Assembly: GCA_964493635.1 (NCBI GenBank)
Contig: CAZBOW010000003.1
Span: forward strand, 1-64,000
Direction: 5' to 3'
DNA length: 64,000 bases
Source: OLB6 sp964493635
Lineage (GTDB): Bacteria; Bacteroidota; Ignavibacteria; Kapaibacteriales; Kapaibacteriaceae
The notes under the pieces were generated by a model that saw only the letters and a list, made by a program, of their open reading frames with translations, was not told where the DNA came from and did no database searches. Below, one piece after another: positions 1 through 8,526 of the stretch; position 1 is the first letter of the stretch, and each line of letters starts with the position of its first letter. The position numbers and the translations under genes are program-made.

Positions 1-557
1 TTCTGCGGTTTGCTCCCTTTGTTCGCATTCATGGTGGAGTTGTCCACGCGCAGCCACAACTGGAAGTCCTGGCGAACTACACCGTCTTCGACTTCGAAGA
101 TGCAGCAGGCGAACAGCGGTCGTTTGGGTTCCGACAGATCTCCTACCGGGATTCCGTCCGTGTACAACTCACACCACGGCTGCGGCTAGAGGTTCCGTTG
201 CTGGTGCGTTACTTTGAGAGGTCCGTTCTGCAGTGGGCGGAGTTTGCGGAGATCCCAAACACGGGAAACCTCGAATATCTGATCCAGGCACAACTCTGTA
301 CCCAACCTTCTCCGGCATGGGACGTGGGTGCGGGCATCCGTGCCTACACGCTGGAACAACGGTCGTTCGTCGTACAGCCTGGCGTGCCAGCACTGTTGAG
401 CGGTGTGCAGTCGATTGGTCCACAGGCTACCATCCGGTATACGGCTGGTGATGGTTCTACACTATCATTGCACGGCTGGTACGAATTTCAAACTCTGTAC
501 CCTACGGGTACCCGTGAACTACCGAACCTTCTTATGCAGGCACGTGTTGCCCTATAA
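1..557 (+). CDS. Outer-membrane beta-barrel protein, C-terminal part (5' end outside window)
   Basis: The frame is open from the window edge to a stop at 557, about 184 residues. It shows alternating polar and hydrophobic stretches with aromatic residues typical of membrane beta-strands, for example the segments around LEVPLLVRYFERS and LSLHGWYEFQTLYP. It ends in a short strand, NLLMQARVAL, which resembles a closing barrel strand although the terminal residue is Leu rather than Phe. No plug, POTRA or enzymatic motif is visible in this part. The next gene starts 9 bp downstream on the same strand, so co-transcription is possible. The missing N-terminus prevents a family assignment; an outer-membrane role is inferred from composition only. 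Confidence 0.6.
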   Translation, partial: LRFAPFVRIHGGVVHAQPQLEVLANYTVFDFEDAAGEQRSFGFRQISYRDSVRVQLTPRLRLEVPLLVRYFERSVLQWAEFAEIPNTGNLEYLIQAQLCTQPSPAWDVGAGIRAYTLEQRSFVVQPGVPALLSGVQSIGPQATIRYTAGDGSTLSLHGWYEFQTLYPTGTRELPNLLMQARVAL

Positions 558-565
558 AAGCGCCG

Positions 566-997
566 ATGATGGCACACTACCAGAACGATACAAACCCGAC
601 GTACACCTTGTCCCTGGTAAGCCAGGTTGGCGAATTGCGACAATTAGACGGGTTTCTGCGATCTATTCCCGACTGTGCCTCGCTGCCACCGGACACGTAT
701 CATAACGTGCTTCTTGTCCTGACCGAGGCGGTGAGCAATGCCATGGCCCACGGCAATTGCTATCACCCAGAGCGACCGGTAACCGTCCAGGCTACCATTG
801 CCGGGCGCGAAGTTCGGATGATGGTCACAGATTGTGGTTCCGGTTTCGACCCTTCCGCTTTACCGGACCCGTTGCATCCCGATCGTTTACTCCAGGAGGG
901 CGGTCGTGGAGTGTTCCTGATGCGTCACATGGCCGACGAGGTTACCTTTGAGCTCACTCCCCAAGGGATGACGGTGCATCTTACCGTGCGGTGGTAA
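566..997 (+). CDS. Anti-sigma regulatory factor-type ATPase (RsbW/SpoIIAB-like HATPase)
   Basis: A 143-residue single-domain GHKL ATPase. The N box (TEAVSNAMAHGN, residues 53-64), the G1 box (DCGSGF, 89-94) and the G2 box (GGRGVFLM, 112-119) are all present, and there is no histidine-kinase dimerisation domain. Proteins of this type are serine kinases that bind a sigma factor and phosphorylate a STAS-domain antagonist. A STAS protein with a conserved phosphorylatable Ser is encoded at 45613-45954, so the two may be partners although unlinked. Two consecutive ATGs (566 and 569) could serve as start. The 3' end overlaps riboflavin synthase (opposite strand) by 17 bp. No sigma factor gene lies nearby, so the target is unknown. 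Confidence 0.85.
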   Translation: MMAHYQNDTNPTYTLSLVSQVGELRQLDGFLRSIPDCASLPPDTYHNVLLVLTEAVSNAMAHGNCYHPERPVTVQATIAGREVRMMVTDCGSGFDPSALPDPLHPDRLLQEGGRGVFLMRHMADEVTFELTPQGMTVHLTVRW

Positions 998-1583
998 GGC
1001 GCTCGAGGTGCGTGGTAATGTACTTGGCAATCATGTCGAACTCAAGATTGACCGCAGTGCCTACGGCGATTCCCCCGAGAGTGGTCCGCTCCAACGTATG
1101 GGGAATCACGGCAATCTTGAACCGCTCGTCGGAAAGCTCTGCGATGGTCAGCGAGACCCCTTCCATACAGATCGATCCGACCGGAATCAGCCATTTGGCA
1201 TACGAGGTAGGGTAGGTGCACCACACCTCCCATCCCTTGTCGTTGTGAATAATGTCGCTGATCGTGCCGGTGGTATCGACATGTCCCTGCACCATATGTC
1301 CGCCAAGGCGATCCATCAATCGGACAGCCCTCTCAAGATTGACGCGACTGCCTTCGTGAAGGGTTCCCAAGGTTGTCTTCCGAAGCGTCTCGGCCACCGC
1401 TGTCACCGAAAACGTGGTCTCGTCGTGATGCGTCACGGTAAGGCAGCAGCCGTTCACCGCAATGGAGTCATCCACGTGGATATCGGTGGTGACGTGCGGC
1501 GCTGCGATGGTAAAGTGGCGACCATCACCATCGTTCACGGCACTGATAATGGTGCCAACTTCTTCAATGAGTCCTGTAAACAT
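981..1583 (-). CDS. ribE: Riboflavin synthase, alpha subunit
   Basis: The 200-residue protein converts two molecules of 6,7-dimethyl-8-ribityllumazine to riboflavin. It has the usual two tandem lumazine-binding barrels: the first begins MFTGLIEEVG, the second is marked by GGHMVQGHVD at residues 94-103. Length matches the family (about 200-220). The start at 1583 is chosen because MFTGLIEE is the canonical N-terminus; an in-frame ATG 33 bp upstream would add an unsupported leader. It lies 17 bp downstream of the lipoprotein hydrolase gene on the same strand. No other riboflavin gene is in the window. Confidence 0.95.
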   Translation of the reverse strand: MFTGLIEEVGTIISAVNDGDGRHFTIAAPHVTTDIHVDDSIAVNGCCLTVTHHDETTFSVTAVAETLRKTTLGTLHEGSRVNLERAVRLMDRLGGHMVQGHVDTTGTISDIIHNDKGWEVWCTYPTSYAKWLIPVGSICMEGVSLTIAELSDERFKIAVIPHTLERTTLGGIAVGTAVNLEFDMIAKYITTHLERLTTAR

Positions 1584-1599
1584 CAGGAAAGGCTTATAT

Positions 1600-2445
1600 C
1601 TACGATCCCCGCACAAAGGCGGAGATCAGATCGCGATAGTTGGAGATGCCTAAACCTGCTGGTACACCCTCGTGGCCAGCGCCGTCCACGCGGATGATCG
1701 TCTTTGGATTCTTCGCTGCGCGATACAACGCTTCACCATGCACGGCGAGAGGAATAAAGATGTCATCCTTGCCGTGGAGCATCAACAGCTTTGTATCCAC
1801 CTCAGCAATGCGATCGATGTTCCGGTAACCATCACGCAGAAGGTATCCGCCCGGGATGTTCAACACTGTTCCTGTCTGGACCAATGCCTCGCCACTGGCG
1901 AAGATCGATTCGGTGATCACCCCGGCAGATTTGTGTCGCGTAGCTGCCCACAGGGCCGGTACGCCACCCAAGGAAAAACCATAATGCACAATCTGTGTGG
2001 TGTCCACATCCGTGCGCTCACGCACGTAGTTCAGGGCTGCTAGGGCATCGGCCTTCAGCGACTCCTCGTCGGTGCTCTTGCCGGTGCTCATGCCATAGCC
2101 CCGATAGTCGTAGATGAACACATCGAAGCCACACTGATAGAGGTACTCTACACGTGGCCAGTAGTACTGGAGGTGGTCGTAGTTGCCATGGTGGTACACG
2201 ATTACCGGATGCGGTTCCACGCGCAGAGAGTCGGGCTGACGGCAGTAATATCCGTGGAGTGTCTCGCTGCCAGATGTCAGAAGAACGGCTTCTCTGTATT
2301 CAACCGCGATGACGTCCGTCGAGAGATCGTAGGCTTCAAGGACTTGCGAGTTAAAGAGGAAACCGTCGAGAGAACAGGAGCCAAGCAAGAGGGCAATCGC
2401 CACAAGGGCAGGCCAGAGAGTACGCGGTAGAAGTGTTACAGCCAC
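1600..2445 (-). CDS. Alpha/beta hydrolase lipoprotein
   Basis: A 281-residue protein with a lipoprotein signal peptide ending in the lipobox LLGSC (Cys24), so it is probably tethered to an envelope membrane. The hydrolase core has an oxyanion-hole-like HHGNYD segment, a nucleophile elbow GFSLGG (Ser158), an acid in HGKDDIF (Asp227/228) and a histidine in GAGHEG (His258), forming a complete Ser-Asp-His triad. It resembles the BAAT/FrsA-like serine aminopeptidase S33 group, but the substrate cannot be deduced. Its start overlaps the end of the upstream lipoprotein gene by 10 bp, suggesting translational coupling. Confidence 0.85.
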   Translation of the reverse strand: MAVTLLPRTLWPALVAIALLLGSCSLDGFLFNSQVLEAYDLSTDVIAVEYREAVLLTSGSETLHGYYCRQPDSLRVEPHPVIVYHHGNYDHLQYYWPRVEYLYQCGFDVFIYDYRGYGMSTGKSTDEESLKADALAALNYVRERTDVDTTQIVHYGFSLGGVPALWAATRHKSAGVITESIFASGEALVQTGTVLNIPGGYLLRDGYRNIDRIAEVDTKLLMLHGKDDIFIPLAVHGEALYRAAKNPKTIIRVDGAGHEGVPAGLGISNYRDLISAFVRGS

Positions 2446-3086
2446 AGGACACCTCCAATGAAGACGCCAAATGAACCATGACCCCTGATCGAGGATTCTC
2501 CTTCAACAATGCCTGCCATGGTATTCACGTTCGCTGCCTGCCAGATCAACTCACCTTGCAGCGAGAACTTGTCACTCACGGGGATCTGCGTGCCGACCAT
2601 CGGGCTGAGTAACAGCGAGTTGACGTCTACGGGACCCAGCGCCTGCCATGTGGCATGCGTGCCGGCATACACAAGTGATTGCGGAGCAATCTCCCAACTG
2701 GCTGTAACCTGCATATCCGGGTAGAGCCTCACGTTCTGTAGCTTGACCATATCCGAAAACGCAATCACCCTGCCAGAGACGGTGATCTCGGGGGTAACAC
2801 CATCCTGATGGAGGGCACGCACGCTGGCGCCGGCGTCCAGACCCAGCACACCAAAGGCGGCCATCAGCAGGTGTACGTTACCGTGGTAGGTAAGGTCGTC
2901 GGTAACGCCGTAGGCGCCACCTGCCGTGAGGTAGGGCACAAAGCCAATAGGCGATTTTGTGGGAACGATTGGTCCGCCAATAGAGGCGGTAGCCATCATC
3001 TGATCCTTTTTGAGAACGCGCACAGGTGCACCCATGCTGCAGGAGGACAGAAGCACCACGACGATCGCGAGTGTTCCAATCATCAT
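2436..3086 (-). CDS. Hypothetical outer-membrane lipoprotein
   Basis: A signal peptide MMIGTLAIVVVLLSSC with lipobox LSSC is followed by about 200 residues rich in Gly, Val and alternating hydrophobic residues, ending FGVFIGGVLWL, which suggests a small beta-barrel or barrel-like domain. I do not recognise a family. The start at 3086 is chosen because the ATG is preceded by AGGA at a short distance and opens a compact lipoprotein signal. A longer frame starting at 3173 would overlap the divergent nuclease gene. It is translationally coupled to the downstream hydrolase lipoprotein, so the two may form an envelope-associated pair. Confidence 0.7.
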   Translation of the reverse strand: MMIGTLAIVVVLLSSCSMGAPVRVLKKDQMMATASIGGPIVPTKSPIGFVPYLTAGGAYGVTDDLTYHGNVHLLMAAFGVLGLDAGASVRALHQDGVTPEITVSGRVIAFSDMVKLQNVRLYPDMQVTASWEIAPQSLVYAGTHATWQALGPVDVNSLLLSPMVGTQIPVSDKFSLQGELIWQAANVNTMAGIVEGESSIRGHGSFGVFIGGVLWL

Positions 3087-3162
3087 TGGTCCTGCAATAT
3101 GCCCGATGATAGGACCGATGAGACGAGTATTTGGTAGTTTTTGCACCGGCGAATATAACCCT

Positions 3163-6048
3163 ATGCACATCATTTCACATTACAGCGCCCCTGCAGCCGA
3201 CGTCCTCGCTGCGTGTGTACAGCAGCGATCGATCGATGATGTGGTACGCATGGTACCGTGGCGGTGCAGAATCATCGTTCCCACATCAATGTACCGACGC
3301 GCCATAGTTCGGTCGTGGGCCAAGCTGCGTCCCGGTGAGGTGATGCCCGAAGTGCTCACGATGCACCGATACGTGCTTCGTTGTGCGCTGCAAGCGGTAG
3401 CCTCGGACGCGGAGGCTGAAGCCGTCCTTGACCGAGCCCTTGACGATGCCTCGGAGCGGTTTCGCCCGCCTGGGTTGACCATTCAGAATCTGATGCGGTG
3501 GAAGCAAGAGCTCCTCACGCCGCACGCTCTGGTAGGTGTGCAACATCCGGACGCCGACCAGTTGCACCGGATCGCACGGATTTGGGCTGCCTACGAGGCC
3601 CGAATGGACAACGTTGTGGTCGATCGCGGCGATCTGTACCGGATCGACCTTCCTGTGGACAACCTTCCCGTGATCGTTCTGGCAACCCACGGCCTGTCTG
3701 CAGCCGATGAACAGATCTGGGGATCGATGGCCGAGCGGGGCGCAACCATTGCCATTCAGTTCGCTCCCATGGTGCACCTGGCACCAGATCGCATCCGTGA
3801 CCGTAGCATGGAGTCGGCACAGCGACTCACCGCTCGCGGATGGCAGCCGGTTGCCGACGAGTCCGCGGAACACGACCGTCCGTCCAGTCCCGTGCATCTG
3901 TGGACCGCGCCGACACCTCGGGATGAAGTCCGCACGATTGTTGGCACGATCAAGATGCTCGCCGCTGCCGGAACACCACTCTCATCAATGGCCGTAGTGA
4001 TACCTCCTGGATCGGCCTACACCAGCATGCTCCACACTGAAGCAGGTCAGGCTGGCGTTCCGCTGCAATCGGACATTGCCGTGCCACTGGCGGCCACCCC
4101 AGATACGGCAGCGCTCTATGCAGCGTGCCGGGTGGTCGTTGATCGGTGGGAGCGGGCCGACGTTGCTCGCCTAGCGCATGTTTGCCCGATGGTGGGTGGC
4201 GTAGACATTTCCATGCTCCCGAGCAGTGCCTCCCAATATCGCATTGAGGGGGGGCAGGGGGCTGGTGTCTGGCGCGACCGGCTGCAAGGCCGTGTAGACA
4301 TGCTGGAGTCCCTGGAGACTGCCGGTAGTCCCGACAGCGATACTATCCGAGTCGAGCGTAGCAGAGCCCTTGCGGCGTTACGAGCCGTGCAGACACTCGC
4401 ACCGCTCTTGTCGGTGCCGGAACAGTTGATGACGGCCACGGATGTGGTTCGCTACCTCGAAATCCTTGCCTCGCACCTGGGCATTGACCTCCGCGAGGAC
4501 CTTCGTCAAACACTGACGGCCTACACGACCTACTGCCAGAGGCACGAGCCGGCACCAGCCCCCTTCCACCAGCAGCTCCACCGATGGTGGACCTTTGTGC
4601 AGGCCGAGCAGCGCGTGGTGCTTCAAGGACAGCCGGACGGCGTGGCGGTCATTGCTGCCGCGGACGCCCGACTGGGAGCCTGGGATGTGGTGTTTGCTCC
4701 CGGCTTCGTACACGGCATCCGACCGCGTCCGCTGAATGATCTGGTGGATACGGAGCTGTTAGGATCCCTCCAGCGGGTGCGCGACGACGAAGACGTGTCC
4801 GACATCCTGCGTTCAGCACGAGACCTCGTAGCAATCTCACGTCCAACCACGGTTGACGACGACGACGCACTTGCCTCGGTGTATTGGGAGATGATCGATG
4901 AATCGAGTGTCATCACCCATGCCCGCGACAACCATCCGGTGGTTGCCGTGCTGACCAACGTGCGAGCGCATCTTCTGATCCTGCATTCGGGTGAACACGA
5001 GGCCTATCGATCAGGAGTGGGGTATCACCGACAACTCGTGCAGCGGGGGATTCATCCGTCGCAGCTGGAACCCAGTGTTTTGGAGAAACTGCAGGACTAC
5101 TGCTCTCGTCCACTGAGTCCGTCGCGGGTCGACCTTGCCGCATCGTGCGGATACCGGTACTATGCCGAGCAGATTCTGCGGGCTCAGATTCCGGACGTGA
5201 TCGATGAGATGCTCACCAGCATGGAGCGCGGTACGTTGATGCATGGCGTTGCCCATCGCCTGTTCGGTACACTTCAAAAAAATCCGCTGCCGGAGCACTC
5301 CTGGACGGTGGCTGATGTGGAGGCGGCGATGGTGGATCTCCGGAGGTGGACGATTGATGAGCTGGTACAGCAGTGCCAGGAGATCTTCCACGAGGAGCGC
5401 CGCCGCTTCCCGGATGAGTATGTCTACCGGAGAGCCGAGGACCAGGCATTCTTAGACTACCATGACCGCCCCGGCATCCTGCGCAGATGGTTGGAGCTGG
5501 AGTATGCCGACGACACGTTCTACCCCATCGCCTTCGAGGTTTCGATCGAGGACGATATCGTGCTTGCTGATGGTCGAACCGAGCGCGTGCGCCTGCGCGT
5601 TGATCGCGTGGATGCCCGTGTCATTCGGCAGGACGGGCACACGGTTGTCGAGGCACGTGTTGTGGACTACAAAACCTCGACAGCACCAGCGCTTGCTAAG
5701 ATGCGGGAGGGTCGAGCCTCGCAGATGCCGATCTACATGATCGCACTGGAACAGTGGTTTGCTCGTCATGACCTGCCCGTGCAGATTGTCGAAGCGTCGT
5801 ATCACGTATTCGGTAGGTCCGTCGTGTCGTCAGCGGGACCCAAGTTCACCCATGCTGTTACCACGGATGAGGGCCAGTTGAAGGCACGGCGATACCCCGT
5901 GCTGCAACGTGACGTTGCGCCGCTGATCACGCGGGGCATCGATACAATCCGGGAGCATCGCTTTGCCGTGGCTCCCTCGGCCAAGGCGTGCGACACCTGC
6001 CGGATGCATGAACTGTGCCGTGTGGATGACTGGGGCCCGGTATCGTAA
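3163..6048 (+). CDS. PD-(D/E)XK nuclease/helicase-like protein (AddB/RexB-type)
   Basis: This 961-residue protein resembles the AddB/RexB subunit of helicase-nucleases that process double-strand breaks. The N-terminus (CRIIVPTSMYRRAIVRSW) matches the inactive helicase fold of AddB and has no Walker A. The C-terminal RecB-type nuclease carries LRVDRVDAR, the metal-binding VVDYKT (about residues 832-838) and QMPIYMIAL. Four cysteines, one in AASCGYRYY (about 661) and three in ACDTCRMHELC (about 944-953), match the iron-sulfur staple of AddB-type nucleases. The start at 3163 is chosen over a frame opening at 3010 that runs inside the opposite-strand gene. No AddA-like helicase is adjacent. Confidence 0.85.
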   Translation: MHIISHYSAPAADVLAACVQQRSIDDVVRMVPWRCRIIVPTSMYRRAIVRSWAKLRPGEVMPEVLTMHRYVLRCALQAVASDAEAEAVLDRALDDASERFRPPGLTIQNLMRWKQELLTPHALVGVQHPDADQLHRIARIWAAYEARMDNVVVDRGDLYRIDLPVDNLPVIVLATHGLSAADEQIWGSMAERGATIAIQFAPMVHLAPDRIRDRSMESAQRLTARGWQPVADESAEHDRPSSPVHLWTAPTPRDEVRTIVGTIKMLAAAGTPLSSMAVVIPPGSAYTSMLHTEAGQAGVPLQSDIAVPLAATPDTAALYAACRVVVDRWERADVARLAHVCPMVGGVDISMLPSSASQYRIEGGQGAGVWRDRLQGRVDMLESLETAGSPDSDTIRVERSRALAALRAVQTLAPLLSVPEQLMTATDVVRYLEILASHLGIDLREDLRQTLTAYTTYCQRHEPAPAPFHQQLHRWWTFVQAEQRVVLQGQPDGVAVIAAADARLGAWDVVFAPGFVHGIRPRPLNDLVDTELLGSLQRVRDDEDVSDILRSARDLVAISRPTTVDDDDALASVYWEMIDESSVITHARDNHPVVAVLTNVRAHLLILHSGEHEAYRSGVGYHRQLVQRGIHPSQLEPSVLEKLQDYCSRPLSPSRVDLAASCGYRYYAEQILRAQIPDVIDEMLTSMERGTLMHGVAHRLFGTLQKNPLPEHSWTVADVEAAMVDLRRWTIDELVQQCQEIFHEERRRFPDEYVYRRAEDQAFLDYHDRPGILRRWLELEYADDTFYPIAFEVSIEDDIVLADGRTERVRLRVDRVDARVIRQDGHTVVEARVVDYKTSTAPALAKMREGRASQMPIYMIALEQWFARHDLPVQIVEASYHVFGRSVVSSAGPKFTHAVTTDEGQLKARRYPVLQRDVAPLITRGIDTIREHRFAVAPSAKACDTCRMHELCRVDDWGPVS

Positions 6049-6082
6049 GGTCACGTAGAACCGTTCACCAATTCTGTGAGTT

Positions 6083-8512
6083 ATGAGCAAGCGACGTCCA
6101 ACCGTACAACCACTTCCGGCATCGAAACTGAAATGGGTGTGTCCACCATCGGCACTTCCGTTCAAGAGTACCAAGGAGCTCAAGCCCCTTACCAAGATTG
6201 TCGGTCAGGATCGCGCGATTGAAGCGTTGCGCCTCGGTGCGCGGATTCGGTCGCAGGGATACAACATCTGGGCCTCGGGCGTGGTAGGAACGGGCAGAAT
6301 GACGACGATCCGCCAGATTCTCGACGAGGTCAAGCATGATGCACCGGTGCTGCATGACTTTGCCTACGTCCACAACTTCGCCAGCCCGGACCGTCCTGTG
6401 CTCCTCCGCTTTGCAGCGGGTGAGGGACGAGTGTTTCGTAGGATGATGGAAGATGCACTAGCAGTGCTGCAGCGGCGGATACCCTCCCTCTTTGAAGAGA
6501 CCCAATTCCAGACGGAGCGCACGGCTATCATTGCCCGCTTCCAGGCTCAGGAAGAGAAACTGCTCAAGGAGTTCGATGGGAAACTCCGTCCGGTAGGGCT
6601 CACGCTGGGTCAGGTGCAGGAGGAGGATGGATCGACGCATGCCGAAATCTTCCCCATCGTGAACAACGAGCCCATGACGATGGACGAGGTGGCGGAAGCC
6701 CACGGCAAGGGAACGATCAGCGATGAGGAGTTTCAGCGGATTCAGGTTGCCTACACCAAGCATCGCGATCAGCTTACCGAACTCGGTGGACGATCGATTC
6801 GCATTGCGGCGTCGTTCCGAAAGGAGTTGTCGAAGTATGACCAGACCGCCGTCGGAACACTCATCGAGTCCGTGTTCGCTGATGTTCGTGCCAGCTTCCA
6901 ACGGGACCGCGTAGCAACCTACCTGGCCGGCATCCAGCAGCATTTGCTGGAGCACCTCGAGGAGTTCGTTAAGCTTCAGGCCGCACGTCTAGCTGGAGCG
7001 CCGGACGATAAGATCGAGGAGGCGCAGGACCTGCTCACGGAGAAATATCGCGTCAATCTGCTGGTGGATAACTACGCAACGAAGGTTGCACCGGTGATCG
7101 TCGAGACTTCACCAACGTACTCATCGCTCTTCGGATCGATCGAGCGGCGAATCGACGCACGTGGGTATGCCGTCAGCGACTTTTCGCAGATCCGTGCCGG
7201 CAGCCTCCTGCGCGCCGATGGGGGATTTGTGGTGATGAATGCCATGGATGTTCTCTCCGACGAACACCTGTGGACGGCTCTGAAACGCGTTCTGCTGTAT
7301 GGACATCTGGAAATGCAGTCGCCAGAGTCGCAGTTTCAGTTAAACACACTCAAGCCCGACACGATCAATGTGAACGTGAAGGTGATCCTCCTTGGCGACC
7401 CATCCATCTACCACGCCCTGTGGGAGGCCGATGAGGACTTCCACAAGATGTTCAAGATCCATGCTGAGTTCGAAGGTGACGTCCATCGCACGTCGCAGAT
7501 GATGAAGCATTATGCCCAGTTCTTTGCGCGCCTTGCCGAGGAGGAGCAGCTACTGCACTGTGATCGCTCCGGAGCAGCTGCATTGATCGAGTGGGCTGTA
7601 GCCTATACCAGCCGACAGGAGAAGATCACGCTGCAGTTTAGCTATGTAGCCGATGTGCTGCGTGAGGCGGCGCACTTTGCCCGACAGGCCGGCGCGAACG
7701 TCGTATCGCGCACCCACGTGCGTCATGCTCTGGACCAACGCCGGTGGAGAAGCAATGCCACCGACTTGCGCTTGCGCGAGGAAATCAAGAATGGCTCACT
7801 CCTCATCGACGTTTCCGGTCAGCGTGTGGGGCAGGTCAATGGACTAACTGTATATCAGGCAGGGATCGTGGGGTATGGCAAGCCCTCGCGCATTACCGCA
7901 ACGGTAAGTGCCGGCAGTAAGGGAATCATCAACATCGAGCGGGAAGTGGACCTCTCCGGCCCGATCCATTCCAAGGGTGTGTTGATCCTCTCGGGGTTGT
8001 TGCGGTCGTTGTTCTCGCGGTCGCAGCAGATGTCGTTTACGGCATCCATCGCCTTTGAACAGTCCTACGGAGGCGTCGACGGCGACAGTGCCAGTGCCGC
8101 GGAAATGATTGCCCTGCTGTCGGCAATCAGTAACATCCCGATTCGACAGGATCTCGCGATCACCGGGTCGATCAACCAGAAAGGCGACATCCAGCCCGTA
8201 GGTGGTATTAACGAAAAAATCATTGGATTTTTCGAGGTCTGCGAGGATCGGGGACTCACCGGCCAGCAGGGCGTGATCATTCCAGCACAGAACGTGCAAG
8301 ATCTGATGTTACGGGACGACGTGATCGCCGCGGTGCGTCGGAAGAAGTTTGCCATCTATCCGATTACGCGTTTGGAACAGGCCGTTGCCCTACTCACGGG
8401 CATGCCCGCTGGAGAGAGTATTGCCGATGGGCAGTTTGCCCCCGGTACGCTCTTTGGCAAGGTGCAGACCAATCTGGACGTGCTGCACGAGGCATCCCGG
8501 CTACGGGCGTAA
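6083..8512 (+). CDS. Lon-like ATP-dependent protease with AAA_32 domain
   Basis: An 809-residue soluble protease. An N-terminal AAA_32 segment begins VGQDRAIEALRLG (about 40) with an atypical P-loop GVVGTGRMTT (66-75), in which the usual Lys is Arg. A long helical insertion follows. The C-terminal S16 domain contains the catalytic dyad Ser669 (in GDSASAAEM) and Lys712 (in GGINEKI), spaced 43 residues apart as in Lon. It is distinct from housekeeping LonA, lacking the N-terminal LAN domain. It sits 35 bp downstream of the nuclease gene and convergent with purH. The substrate is unknown; general protein quality control is inferred. Confidence 0.9.
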   Translation: MSKRRPTVQPLPASKLKWVCPPSALPFKSTKELKPLTKIVGQDRAIEALRLGARIRSQGYNIWASGVVGTGRMTTIRQILDEVKHDAPVLHDFAYVHNFASPDRPVLLRFAAGEGRVFRRMMEDALAVLQRRIPSLFEETQFQTERTAIIARFQAQEEKLLKEFDGKLRPVGLTLGQVQEEDGSTHAEIFPIVNNEPMTMDEVAEAHGKGTISDEEFQRIQVAYTKHRDQLTELGGRSIRIAASFRKELSKYDQTAVGTLIESVFADVRASFQRDRVATYLAGIQQHLLEHLEEFVKLQAARLAGAPDDKIEEAQDLLTEKYRVNLLVDNYATKVAPVIVETSPTYSSLFGSIERRIDARGYAVSDFSQIRAGSLLRADGGFVVMNAMDVLSDEHLWTALKRVLLYGHLEMQSPESQFQLNTLKPDTINVNVKVILLGDPSIYHALWEADEDFHKMFKIHAEFEGDVHRTSQMMKHYAQFFARLAEEEQLLHCDRSGAAALIEWAVAYTSRQEKITLQFSYVADVLREAAHFARQAGANVVSRTHVRHALDQRRWRSNATDLRLREEIKNGSLLIDVSGQRVGQVNGLTVYQAGIVGYGKPSRITATVSAGSKGIINIEREVDLSGPIHSKGVLILSGLLRSLFSRSQQMSFTASIAFEQSYGGVDGDSASAAEMIALLSAISNIPIRQDLAITGSINQKGDIQPVGGINEKIIGFFEVCEDRGLTGQQGVIIPAQNVQDLMLRDDVIAAVRRKKFAIYPITRLEQAVALLTGMPAGESIADGQFAPGTLFGKVQTNLDVLHEASRLRA

Positions 8513-8526
8513 GTCCTGTAGCGGGC

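Noticed and set aside
3010..3162. An N-terminal extension of the AddB-like protein from the ATG at 3010
   Set aside because: It overlaps the start of the divergent lipoprotein gene and shows no family homology; MHIISHYSAPAADVL at 3163 is the natural start.
4247..4263. A G-quadruplex region at the GGGGGGG-CA-GGGGG stretch
   Set aside because: Only two long G-runs are adjacent; four suitable runs are not present. The second run is listed as a GNAGGGGGCT member.
6083..8512. A housekeeping LonA protease
   Set aside because: The N-terminal LAN domain is missing and the P-loop is the AAA_32 type.
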